From positions 114,172,830 to 114,236,829 of the forward strand of contig OZ020268.1 in the NCBI GenBank assembly GCA_963971225.1: a stretch of 64,000 nt of DNA, in the 5' to 3' direction. This document shows positions 36,466-47,710 of this stretch, piece after piece. Origin of the DNA: Melieria omissa (Eukaryota > Arthropoda > Insecta > Diptera > Ulidiidae). Positions within the stretch are counted from its first letter, which is position 1. Every line of letters begins with the position of its first letter. A program made the translations under genes and the position numbers. Below the pieces are notes generated by a model, which did no database searches, had not been told where the DNA came from, and was given only the letters and a program-made list of their open reading frames with translations.

Positions 36466-37031
36466 TCATTTGTAAACACGATTCGCTCCGCGGTTTTCCT
36501 CATTCGGATGTGTGCGTATGTATTCAAGCGATCGCAATATGTAATCCGGAATTGGTGGCGGCTTCGGCAGATGACGCCCCACTGCGTGGAAGCCCAGTTC
36601 GTCGGCGATGTAACGCACCTCGATCGGAATACCCTCGGGTGACACATACTTGAAGATTCCGATCGCCTCCAGCGGACTTCCGGCGGCCTGCACCTCAATG
36701 CCATTGCTTGTCGAATAGGCGTACTTGTAGACACCCAACTCGTCAGCGGGCGCTACGCGATAGAGCGTGATCACCGCATCTCTATCCCCCAGCTGCACTG
36801 CACGCACCACGGTGCCCCGTTCGACGGAGGCGAGCGCCAAAGCTAGAAAGACACACTACTATGCTTCGATGAAAACGCATCGTTAACACCATCGTCAACA
36901 TGAAAATCAACACCAGCATCGTCGTTGATGGGCTCATCATCAACAACGACATCATTAATCACACCACAAAAATGCACTCTCAATGTCACGTCGCGTGTGG
37001 TTTCGAAACTTACAAATTTCAAATTTGCCAT
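36466..37031 (-). CDS. RR-1 cuticular protein with divergent RR core, 2 exons, 135 aa
   Basis: Exon 1 (37031-37014) encodes MANLKF and ends at a consensus GTAAGT donor. The best acceptor ends at 36856, giving exon 2 (36855-36466) that opens CVFLALALASVERG, so the joined start is a good signal peptide in phase 0. An alternative acceptor 13 bases downstream (exon from 36842) has a better pyrimidine tract but breaks the frame with this donor. The RR-1 domain runs from LGVYKYAYSTSNGIEVQAAG through YVSPEGIPIEVRYIADELGF to HAVGRHLPKPPPIP. Here HPxGDHLP, usual in this group, is HAVGRHLP, an unusual change. It ends RGANRVYK. Secretion into cuticle is expected. Confidence 0.85.
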
Positions 37032-37274
37032 CTCGACGGCGCGACTGATCTCCACTTGTTCGATCGATCGATCGGTCGTTTGTTCGTTTGGATGTTTCCT
37101 ATTGTCTGCGTCGATGTCTGCCCAGCGCGAAACAGCTGCTTGGTGTGTCTTGTTAAGTCGGCTGCCAGTTAATGAAGCGATTCTTTTCACCGTTTTTTGG
37201 TGTTTCAACTTGTGGTGTGTGTAGGGTTTGAGGCGATTGTCGAGACTGCGGGCAAGCGCGTACAAAGTTTAGTA

Positions 37275-37281
37275 TTTTATA
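37275..37281 (-). promoter_or_regulatory. TATA box of the 36.5-37.0 kb cuticle gene
   Basis: Minus-strand TATAAAA, 244 bp upstream of the start codon, implying a 5' leader near 210 bases. It is the only good TATA in the 400 bases upstream. Confidence 0.6.
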
Positions 37282-38656
37282 TCGGACAACTTTATTAGAC
37301 ATCCAATTTCGTTTAAGAAGCTGGAGAACTTCTTTGTGTCCAAGCGAGCGTCGGTCGAGCAGCCTGTTTGTTGGCTGCCTCGAGACGGTCCAATTTGTTT
37401 ACAATTTTCAAGCTGGTTTGCGTAATGCGACTGTTCGATTGGCTTTGACTCATGTCAGTTTTCGATTTCAATATCTGTTTGAAATATTGTTAATTTTTCG
37501 CGGTTGCTACGCGTTTATGAATTATTTCCGTTCATGGCTGCCGCTGTGATTTGTTATTGAAATATTTAAATGCACATCTGCGACATGATTGGCTTTTGTT
37601 ATGATTTTTATTGTCGTTAGACGCAGCAAAGAATTTCACATAAATTCCCAAAAACAGAAGCAACCTAGAGAAATCTTGCTAATAACCTGTTCATTATCTT
37701 CTACAAATGCAATAGAATAAATCTGAATTACTTACCGACAAGAAACCTTCTGCATATGGAATATTTGAAATTTTGCAAATTTGAATATAAATTGTGTATG
37801 AATGCATTAACGCAGTTTATTCGACATGAAGTGTTACATATGTATAACCAACGACAAAGTTTAAACTTTCAGCAAACGTTAATGTTGTGCGTGTTAATTT
37901 GCACGCGAATGTAGCCAGTATTTTTTATCGGAAACCTAAAATGGAAAATAGTATTGGAACTCATAATTTAATTAATTATTTTTAAGCCATCAGACCCGAT
38001 TTTCCAAAAGAAGCAAGTATGTTAGTGTATATTTAGAATTTTTGTATTGTTCTGTTTCTGCTTAAAAACTATGGTCACCTAAGACACACCAAGAGTGGTG
38101 TCTGGTAGGTCTGCTTTATGACTATTACTTGATAGTTGCATTCGAAAAAAAGTTTTGCAACCACGTTATAATTATGGGCTTAAATTAAGATATCGGATCT
38201 CGAATCACTAAACTTTCAAAGTTATATTATTTTGTTTTTCAAGCATCAAGTTCAAAAAATTTATAAAAAAAATTATAACAATAACTATGCAAAAAGCATC
38301 GGTATGTGTGTGTGCTTTGAAAATATTTATATTAATAAAAATCATTTCTTAACGAATATTGTTATATCGATGTCGAATCACCCAATAATCGTTATTTTGC
38401 CAATCAAGCACTAATTAAACGTGACTCAAAGCATTCAGAGCAGTGACAACACTGGCTTGCAAATACGGTTAATTTTTCGGGCCCGAAAAGACAAGCATAT
38501 TTTGTTATCAGGTTTTCGAGATTGGTTTTACTTTTCGCAAGATTGGTATACCGAAAGATTGTAAAAGTAAGATTTTAAGATTCTTTTGTTAGTTAAGATT
38601 CTACCACAAATGTTGCTAATTTAGGAAACTTTTGTTGTAGATGTTTTTGAGAAGAA

Positions 38657-39010
38657 CAAAGAAGACATGTAGTAGAGTAGTTCAGTAGTCCGTAGGCGCA
38701 CAAATTCAATTAATGAATTTTTATATTTCAGGTTATTTCTACTTTTTCACAGCTATAATGTGATCCATGCTAATTTTTGTTGACTATATTTAATTTCTAT
38801 GTATAAAGCAAGCCTGGGGGCCTGCAGCAACAGAAGAAAGACATGGCGGGAGGTGGTTCAGTAGTTCATAGGCGCCCAAGATCAATTAATGAATTTTCAT
38901 ATTTCAGGTTATTTCTTTTTTCACAACTATTATGTGATGCATGCAAATTTCTTTGATTGTATTTAATTTTTATGTATCAAGCAAGCGCGAGGGCCTGCAG
39001 CAACAGAAGT
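38657..39010. repeat. Tandem duplication, about 176-bp unit, two diverged copies
   Basis: Landmarks recur at exactly 176 bp: TTCAGTAG at 38681 and 38857, and GGTTATTTCT at 38731 and 38907. Each copy ends in a GGCCTGCAGCAACAGAAG block (near 38820 and 38995). Copies differ by scattered substitutions and small indels, so the duplication is not recent. No coding content. Confidence 0.8.
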
Positions 39011-40019
39011 CGTTGGTTAACTCGTTTCAGCACACAATCAGACAAGTTGTCAATTTGTTGTTTAATCGAAATTTAATTAACACTTCATAAACGTTAGGCA
39101 ATTTAAGGTAATTCCGCAAGCACCGTTGCATTTACGAAAATCTAAACGCAGTTCAATGAACATCAGTTACAATAAACTGTTCGTTGGCGGTTTCATTAAA
39201 TACTTTTCGTATCGGAAGCAAAATCGATCGAGATATATACAAAATATTGATCAGTTTCAATGCAATAAAATTGATATTATAAAATGCTAATGCTTATTAT
39301 ACGCAAAGCATTCATGTATGCATGTGTGACCGAGTACAAAAGTAAAGAAACCGTTGGAGAGCGCTTAGAGTCTGATTATTTATTGCGGTGCGGCAGGTTT
39401 CTTTATTCTATTCGGTGTTTTTTCAATCGCTATCGGAACTTCTGGTTTTTATGTGTTCTAATAAATTTGGTGTGCTTGAAGGCGACTTTATTTATGTGAC
39501 CACATGGTGGTTCAATATGTACGGTCACACGGTGACTCCAACTTAATTGATGTTCTACTACCAGACTTGAGATTATTTAACTGTAGCAAATTGTGTTTGC
39601 GTGTTGTATATAGGGTTGACAATGCGATAGCAGCAACCTCGACGCCAGTCAGAATGCGACGTGACTTCCATTAATAAATCTACGTTTTGAAGGTTTTATT
39701 TAAAATATTGCAAAACACTAACACTTCAGAACCCAAAGTGTTTAATATTTAAAACTTGTTTAGTTAAATGATGTAGTTCAATTTTATGAGTGAAGGCAAT
39801 TTATCAGTCATGATATGACAGTTGTTTAATTACGAGTATTTATTATTTATTTATTTATTTATTTTTTTATTTAGCATTGATATTATGTTTGTAAAGAACA
39901 TTATAATTTAGATGAATTTACCAAACCCTACTTACTCAGTTGACCATAACTTCATCTCTGTATGCACGTCATCTATTTCCTCATACCAAACGCCTTTTTC
40001 GCTTCAAAACTTCATCATA

Positions 40020-40272
40020 ATATCTGTGGCCATAAGGAATAACAGCCAAGGTCGATTTTATGAAGTTTTCAGGAGAGCACTTTTAAGTATTGAATTTGCT
40101 TTAGATTAAACTAGATAAATTTTAGATTTTTGGACGTAAAACATTCATTTTATGAGCAAAAGCCATAGAATTTTGTGTAGTAGTACATTTGAATACGACG
40201 AATGCAATGGTGGCAATAACTCAATTTTGTCCTAACTTGACTTTGGCTGTTATTGCTTACGGCCACAGATAT
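40020..40272. mobile_element. 253-bp foldback element with 34-bp terminal inverted repeats
   Basis: The first 34 bases (starting ATATCTGTGGCC) are inverted at 40239-40272 with three mismatches. The inside carries no coding sequence. The target duplication is not clear, so the superfamily is unknown. Confidence 0.65.
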
Positions 40273-41861
40273 GTTATATAATAATAATATATTATATTTC
40301 AAATGCATTCGACTTGGATTTTTTTTAGTCTTGCTTAATTCAGTCAGAGTTTAGTGTTGAATTTCTCAAAAACTTTCTTAGTCTGTACTTTCTTTCTTAG
40401 ACTGTATTGTTCTTTCTTTAATAGTTTGTACGACTATTTCTTCCATTACTTCACTCAAGCATTCTCGAATTTAAATATTCACATGTCTTAACACAATAGA
40501 AACTAATTTTAATATAACAAGTGCTGAGCGAAAACTTTTGCTAACATAGCTGAATATATCTGCGAGCTATTTAACCTTTAAGCAAATTATAGATTCCGCA
40601 AAAGATAGCGATTCATAAAGATAGACATCTCTGACAAAAAAAAACGTCGCATCATACAAATTCCAGTTAGTTATAATTTAATATTTTTATGTGATTTTCA
40701 TTGAATATGAATAACAATTAAATTGTTGCTTAGAGCATCGCCAGCATATAAAATTAGGCGGACAATGGGAACATGAAGGAATTGGAACATGGTCTGCATT
40801 GTCATAACTCAAAAAGCAGTCTTGAGGAATGCCAAAAATATAATTTATATTTATAGGTTGCAAATGATTCTACAACAACAATAAAAAATAGTTTTTTTTA
40901 TTAATTTATGCTCTTAATGAAAACAAATCGCTTATTACTTCCAATTCGAGTGAGTAAACAAAATATGCGTCAACACCTACGAAAATTTAATTCCCAAAAA
41001 AGCAAATAAGCGGAGTGCCGCTGATCTCTTCCAGTGTTGCTTATGCTCTGTGTGTCATTGGAATTAATGTATGTACAGGGCTCTATAAGTTCTGTACATT
41101 TTCTCTGTTAGCAAAGAAGGGAAAATATTAAATTTTTTTTTAAGCTGTGTGTTCAACTTTTTTGAAATTTTTGTGCAAAAATTGAAGTCTTTGTTTTCTA
41201 TTACATACTTTAAAATGTGTCGCAGCATCCACAGAGAGAAAATTTATGACACCGTCTTTAGATGATCACCCTTCAACCTGATGTTTAACAAATCATTTAT
41301 AAAACCCCCATTAAACGGTTCTATATAGCCACTTTTCCCATATTAAAAAATTTATTTCACTTAGAAAATGCTAAATTCATTGTTACCAATTTAGTAAAAG
41401 TTCAGTTCCTTTTGAATCATGCAAAAAACCCATAGGGGTTAAAGTAATGTAATAATTATACCAACGATTATAATTTTATTAAAATCATATGCAACACCAG
41501 TTTGGTGACTTTGCCTTCTGTTCAATAATCTGTCTTTTTTAATATGGGACTCAATTCATCAATGAAATAAAACATTTTAATGGATTCAAAATGAATCAGA
41601 TGTATTCCCCAGGTTGATGCTGAAAACAAAAGTTGTTTTCACTTTGACAAACTTGATTCTTGGTTAGATTTATTTGTTTATATGCTTTTGTTTTGACAAA
41701 ATCAGCTTAGACAATATATTAAAACAATGACTAAATGCATGGGTAAGTATGCAAAAATTTAACAAAAATCTCTCTGGCGCCAATAATGGTTTCACAGCTG
41801 GTTGAACGTAGTGGAACGTAGGTTTGCTCATGCTTATGTGGGTTGGAGTCCACGCTATTGC

Positions 41862-42310
41862 TCACTGCTGTTCCTTCAGTTGCGGCGGTGGATGCGAACG
41901 AATGTATTCCAGTGCGCGCAGAACGTATGCGGGAACAGGAGGAGGCGTTGGCAGGTGCTCGCCCACTGGATGGAAGCCTTCCTCGTCGGCGGTATAGGAC
42001 AACGAGATGTGCTCGCCTTCGGGTGAAACGTAATTTAGTGAGCCGCGCACGGCAGCCAGACTGCCTGCCTCCTGATGCTGTATGCCATTACTGGTCTCGT
42101 AGGCGAATTGGTAGTTGCCCTCAGCATCGGCGGCGGAGTGTTGATAGTTGCGTATCTCGGCATCTTTGTCAATGTTATCCGCGCAGACGAACACCAGCAA
42201 AACGCCGAAAATGAACTATAACGAATAAGAAGGAGACACGTAAAAAATTGTAAATTTCGGCGCTCTGTTGTTTTTCGCGCTCGATAAGTACTTACAACAA
42301 GCTTGAACAT
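41862..42310 (-). CDS. RR-1 cuticular protein, 2 exons, 122 aa
   Basis: Exon 1 (42310-42296) encodes MFKLV and ends at GTAAGT; exon 2 (42215-41862) opens FIFGVLLVFVCA, completing a signal peptide across an 80-base phase-0 intron. The mature protein starts near DNIDKDAEIRNYQ. The RR-1 domain runs from GNYQFAYETSNGIQHQEAG through YVSPEGEHISLSYTADEEGF to HPVGEHLPTPPPVPA. It ends SHPPPQLKEQQ. It is the sister of the plus-strand gene at 46.6-47.7 kb, sharing the DNIDKDA start and the same intron position, so the two are a divergently arranged duplicate pair. Confidence 0.93.
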
Positions 42311-42394
42311 TTCGATGCGATAAGCGTAGGACACGTTGGGCAGTGGCTGAAGGTAGTGCTGGAAACTGTGCAATTCACCAAAAATTGCATACGC

Positions 42395-42401
42395 TTTTAT
42401 A
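42395..42401 (-). promoter_or_regulatory. TATA box of the 41.9-42.3 kb cuticle gene
   Basis: Minus-strand TATAAAA, 85 bp upstream of the start codon; implies a leader of about 55 bases. Confidence 0.75.
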
Positions 42402-42870
42402 CCTCACAGTGCAGAAGTGCATGGCCCCGTACTTAAATGGCATCTTTTATTTTTCTTATTTTGTTTCAATATTTTTCACGTGAATTTGCGAAACAAGTTT
42501 AATTTTTTTGAAAACAATGCCCTCAAAAGCTAAAGTAATGTGCAGAGCAAAATCCTTACGCGTTTTGTAAACTGTAACAGCCAAAACCTGGTATACATAC
42601 ATATTGAAACTTGTGTTCTCATACGAGTCTGCTATAGCACAGATACAGTGTGTGCGTCTCTATGTGTGTATGCATGCGGGAGTCTGGCTGCTGGCAACTA
42701 TATTCCGGTTAGGAATAATCAATTTCAATTTAAATAGGTGCAGCGTTTTAGGCACAGTAATTAATTTAGCATACCCAAACGCTTTTGTGTTGCTTGCTGT
42801 GAGGTCGCCGGAATCTGATAACAAACCATAAATAAAACTTTAACATTGTTCACATCCGATTAGCCCACGT

Positions 42871-42902
42871 GCCGAAACTGTGGCACGCCGAAACTGTGGC
42901 AC
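42871..42902. repeat. Perfect 16-bp tandem repeat (2 copies)
   Basis: GCCGAAACTGTGGCAC occurs twice head-to-tail, about 0.5 kb upstream of a cuticle gene. Too short for a minisatellite call; it may be a doubled protein-binding site or a replication slip. Confidence 0.6.
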
Positions 42903-43755
42903 GAGCATCGTAACATTGTCAACGAAACAGCAAATAGTCGGCAAACATATGTCAGCTTTGGCGACTCCATCAGCCCAGCCAAGATTAATGGATAATAATT
43001 TCCATTCGCTCCGCGCAAAGCATTTACAAGTGAATTGATTTCAGTGTATTAGGTTCCAAGGTCATCGAGATTTCTTTCTTTTGCTCGACGTGACTTACGA
43101 GCCACTGGGCATTCCACAGGTCGATCGATAAGCGGGCGAGCACACAGACAGGCAGGGTCGTTGTTGTGATAGTGTTTTGAAATTCATATCATTTTGATTT
43201 GCATTAAATTGTATTGGGGCAATGGATACAAGATTTAAAAACAAAATAAATAATATAAATGATATAAACAAACAGCAAAAAATGCAACGATTGTGATTTT
43301 TTAGGCTTTCGCGCGGGGGAGCAAATAATAATAACGAGTTCGTGCCCTGAGTCTTTTGTTTGTGCGTTTATGTTGCAAACGCGAACAGCGTTGAGCAAAT
43401 TATGAATGGCAAACGCGTAAGCGCAGTGATTTGCAGTTGTTGTAAATTACTGCGTGAATGGTAAGTTTTTTTGGACTGTAGATGTTTATTGCGGAGAAGA
43501 ATTCGCCAATTTCTATCGATGAATGGTAAAGAAAGAACCTCTTTATCTGTTATACGTGTAGGTCTATATGTCATGTACCCAGTTTGTATTAAAAACATAT
43601 TTAAGACTGAAATTGAATTTACAAGCATATTAGGCCAATTAAGGTTTATTCATAATTTCCTTTTTATTAGACCATTGGATTCATTTAACTCTTGAATGAA
43701 TGAAACTTTTGAATAAAGTAAATTCATGAATGAAGTTATATTCATATAGCACTAT

Positions 43756-44642
43756 TTATGATCAAAAAAGAACGGAAATTAAAAAAAAATACCCAAAATT
43801 TCAAGTTTTAATAAATTTCATTATTATCCTCTTCAAAATACTCTCCTCCCTCGTTAATACATGTATGCCAACGTTTGGTCCAATTTTCCATAAATTTTTT
43901 ATAGGCTGCCAAAGGTTTCTCTTTTATGGCATCTATGGTCTCAAAACGCGTTCCCCGCAATGGCAATTTGAGTTTGGGAAATAGGAAAAAGTCACACGGT
44001 GCCATGTCTGGACTGTATGGTGCTTGGCTGATGATATTGGTAGAGTTTTTGGCCAAAAATCATCTCTTTGACCTCATCAACACGACACTGCTTTTGAATG
44101 AAATTCAGCTTTTTTTTCACCAGCCAAAAAGCGACGCGTTTCATGCCCAAAATATCAGTTAAAATGTATTCGGCTGATCCAAATGAGATGCTCAACAACA
44201 GAGCAATCTCTCTAATCGATACACAACGATTTTCCAACACGATTTTTTTTGCCGATTCGATTTTTTCTTCATTGTGCTCTAGGCCCTCTCGGCCGCCTTT
44301 AAACCTTTTATACCTTCGTATGCTCGTGTTTTCGACATTAACGCTTCACCATACGCCTTTTGTCACATTTTCATCGAAGTGTCACACGAAATTAAATTTT
44401 TAACACAAAATTTTAGGTACACGCGTTGTTCTAATTTTTCATCCATTATAAAAATCGCCACACAACAATTTGTTGACTTCTTCGTATAAACGCCAATCGA
44501 ATACAAATCTTACGATATGCGTGAAAATTTGACAAAACACCAATAAAAGTAATGCCAACGTTGAGAAAATAAAAATTTACCGATTGGATAAGCGCGGCAA
44601 TTCAAAATTCAAAATTCACAAAATTATCTTTTTTGATCATAA
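43756..44642 (-). mobile_element. Internally deleted mariner element with 16-bp perfect TIRs
   Basis: Ends at 43756-43771 and 44627-44642 are exact inverted copies of TTATGATCAAAAAAGA. On the minus strand a transposase starts MDEKLEQRVYLKFCVKN near 44445, then meets in-frame stops. It continues as helix-turn-helix remnants (ENRCVSIREIALLLSISFGS) and ends with the C-terminal catalytic motif YSPDMAPCDFFLFPKLK. At about 887 bp it is some 400 bp shorter than intact mariners, and the middle catalytic part is deleted around 44030-44060. The element is inactive. Confidence 0.85.
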
Positions 44643-46539
44643 GGTATATAGAAACAAACGCAAATTTAAGCGTAATTTCAGTTTAACATAAATCTCATAA
44701 CCCCACTGATATCGAACAGAGGTTAAAAAATACTTTTAGGAACTTATTCCGCTCTCCCAGACTGTTTGCTAGTTCTATAATTCCCATCCAAACAGTAAAC
44801 ACCAAAAAAATAGCGAATTGATCTTATAATTTTAGACTAATATTCGACGTAGAGTGAGATTTTGCTCTTGATATCCGTGAAATAAGTACGCAATAGTTTG
44901 CAGATTGCAAATGTATATGATAATAATTTTGACTAACAAAACTATTTTCTTCGAGCATCCATTAATTTTGGTCTTTGGGTGAGCAGATGCAACCAAATGT
45001 TCTCAACTCCATACAAAACATACAAGAAAGAATTTAAAGAAATTATGTTCTAAAGAGGTTTTATAAAAACCGAATTTTTCACACCTACTTCTGTGGACTT
45101 TTTCAAACATACCATTATGGTCGTAATGGCCTCAGCTTCAAGGATATTAAACGCTTTTTAAATTTTAGACTTTTACTATAAAAGTTAAAATTAACTGTTA
45201 TTTTGTGATTATTATTATTTCAGGCAAAAATAACTGTTACTTTTTACTTTTATTTTATCGGTCAAAAATAACAGTCATTTTGTGACTTTTATTTTTTTGG
45301 TCAAATTTGAATTTTTTTCAAAGGCCGTTTGATCGACTAAAAAACTATTGAGACCATTTTTTTCGTCACACAAATCTTATAGCTCAGAATGTGCGGTCTG
45401 CTGAATAAAATGGAATAAAATTCGGCAAAACATTCGTTAACCCGCATCGGTACGATTCTTATAGTCTTATTTGTCTATTAATGCTTATACACCGATTTAG
45501 TTCGGTCGAATAATTGTGGACCAGTTCCACCAGAGAAATGATTCCATGACGTGTATTAGTGCATGCGGAATTAGTTTAACGTTATTAAAATTTCAAATGG
45601 CTCCAAATGATTTATGTTACGAAAAGGAGAATGTTGCGATTCAGCATTTCATTAGAATTCTAGCTCATCTGCAATGCAAATATAAAACAACAAAAATAAA
45701 TACATAAATAATTGAGTGCATAAAAGTAAAGCACGGTCGATATGATACGATAACAAATTACTTATACCAACAAGCCAAGTGTAAATAATCTTGGGATTGC
45801 CTACGCCATGCCGTATACGTATTTTTTTCTCGCTAAGATGTTGTATTTGAAATGTCATAAATGTGGTATTCGTGGCATTTGTCTATGAGTTGTTTCTTGA
45901 AAAGTTGTTTTAATTACATAATGTGCCTGAAATTGGGTTGCTGGAACGTCTTTAAGGCTTAACTTGGTTTGTACTCAATTTGCGGTTTTAATTTTTATAG
46001 CACCCGTTGCTCCAACTTAATCTTTTAAATTGTTTTTTTTTGCAAATAGTCTTTTATGTAGTACACCGAATGGATTTGTTTGTGTGAAGATGCTGATTGG
46101 AAAATCGGCAACGGGTCTGTACTACTGGCATACGTGTTGGCTCAATGCGCTTCAAATTTGCAGCGTTAAATTGAATGTTAACAGCTTAAGAGTCGGGCCA
46201 TTTAATGAGTTCATATTTAAGTTTCCACATTTGGATTTGTTTGTTGGTGTTTTTGTTTCGGCGACTTTACTGCCCAGAAACACACAGTATCGCGTTTTTT
46301 TAATTTTATTGATATTTTTATGAACCACGAGCTAATAGATGCAGAAACTGACGCCGCTGCCAGCCGAAGCCCAACGTAAGTAATTGCGATAGTGATGGTG
46401 GTATGAGTTGATGTCAAAGCGTCGCACCGCACCGCTTCGATGCTGTCGTTGTTGCTGATGCTAATGCTGAGATTGAGACTGCGACTGATGATGACGCCGT
46501 GCTTAGTTTGAGGCTAAGACAGTGCGATTAAGTTTTTCA

Positions 46540-46546
46540 TATAAAA
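46540..46546 (+). promoter_or_regulatory. TATA box of the 46.6-47.7 kb cuticle gene
   Basis: TATAAAA 59 bp upstream of the start codon, predicting a transcription start near 46570 and a very short leader. Confidence 0.75.
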
Positions 46547-46598
46547 ACCAAAGTTGTGGAGAATTTGTTAACAGTTAACTTAAGATTACTATAGCAAA

Positions 46599-47710
46599 AT
46601 GTTCAAAATTGTGAGTACTGAACGCAGGAATATTTCTGAAGTGATGAAGTGGATGATTGAATTGGACTTGGCGGTGATTTATGGTGGCTACGCGAGTACA
46701 TTTATTCCTCTGTTGCGGATATTTGAAATAGTTTTTTGTTGCTTGTGCAAAGTGAATTAAGGCGTTCGCTGACACATTTCAATGAGTTTTCTAAAATCCT
46801 TCTCCAATGATCGTTTACGGAACAGTAAATTAAAATACTGCGCTACCTAAGACACAATAACTAATCAAAAAATTAAATTCTTTCTAATGAAAATGAAAAT
46901 GTTCAAATGCAAAAAGGTAAATTTGTGCCTGAAAAAATATTTTCGATTGATGGCGCTAAGCATTTATTGGAAGCTCAACTGCAAAGCTCCAATTTGAAAC
47001 ATTCACTTTTGAGCTTGCATAATGAATTCCTAAAGAACCGGTAGTGTTTATAAATTTAAATTAACCGGCTTCTCAATTTCAAGGAGTAAATTATTCAAGC
47101 TCTAAGCGACGGAAAGTTATAGTGAATATGCATTTAAGCATTAAAGCATGAAATACGAGCTCTACCCAATAAGTTTGGGGTATTCTAACGTGACTACAAA
47201 ATCACTCTATTAGACACTGCCACCCCGAAGCCGAACATGCACATTGCATTCTAATCATTAATCAGAACGTAGTCTGAGTCCCTTCCACTGTTTGTCGTTC
47301 AATGTCCTTTTGCTATTTTGAAACGCTTCAAAACTTTATATATTGTATAATTTCAGCTGCTCCTCGCTGCACTGCTGGCTTGCACTTACGCCGATAACAT
47401 CGACAAAGATGCCCAGATCTTGAGCTACAGCAACGAGCCCGCCGATGCCGAAGGCAACTACGCCTATGCCTTCGACACCAGCAATGGCATTCAGCAGCAG
47501 GAGGCAGGCAATCCCAACGGCGCAGCTGGCACTTTCGAGTTTATCTCGCCGGAGGGCGAAAAGATCGCCGTGAGCTATACGGCCGATGAGAATGGCTTCC
47601 ATCCCACCGGCGACCACCTGCCCACACCGCCACCAATTCCAGAGGCCATTCTGCGCTCGCTCGAGTACATCGCCGCACACCCGTCGCAAGATGCCAACAA
47701 CCGCAAATGA
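46599..47710 (+). CDS. RR-1 cuticular protein, 2 exons, 121 aa
   Basis: Exon 1 (46599-46610) encodes only MFKI before a GTGAGT donor; exon 2 (47357-47710) opens LLLAALLACTYADNIDKDA after a pyrimidine-led acceptor. The signal peptide is therefore split by a 746-base phase-0 intron, by far the longest among the four cuticle genes. The RR-1 domain is canonical: GNYAYAFDTSNGIQQQEAG, then FISPEGEKIAVSYTADENGF and HPTGDHLPTPPPIPE. It ends HPSQDANNRK. It is the sister of the minus-strand gene at 41.9-42.3 kb. A secreted chitin-binding cuticle role follows from the RR-1 family. Confidence 0.94.

Larger units (their letters stand above)
37282..41861. other. Intergenic spacer with a tandem duplication and a foldback element
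   Basis: 4.6 kb of AT-rich DNA. Two structured pieces, 38657-39010 and 40020-40272, are listed separately. A TTTA microsatellite lies at about 39838-39866. No coding exon is supported. Confidence 0.4.
42402..46539. other. Intergenic region between the divergent cuticle duplicates
   Basis: This 4.1-kb region should hold the promoters and enhancers of both cuticle genes. It contains the 16-bp tandem repeat, a deleted mariner (43756-44642) and an AT-rich direct-repeat patch at about 45165-45305. No coding exon is supported. Confidence 0.45.

Noticed and set aside
36843..37265. 140-codon minus-strand frame upstream of the second cuticle gene
   Set aside because: It overlaps exon 1, the intron and the 5' leader of the cuticle gene, has low-complexity Asp/Val/Asn content and no family match.
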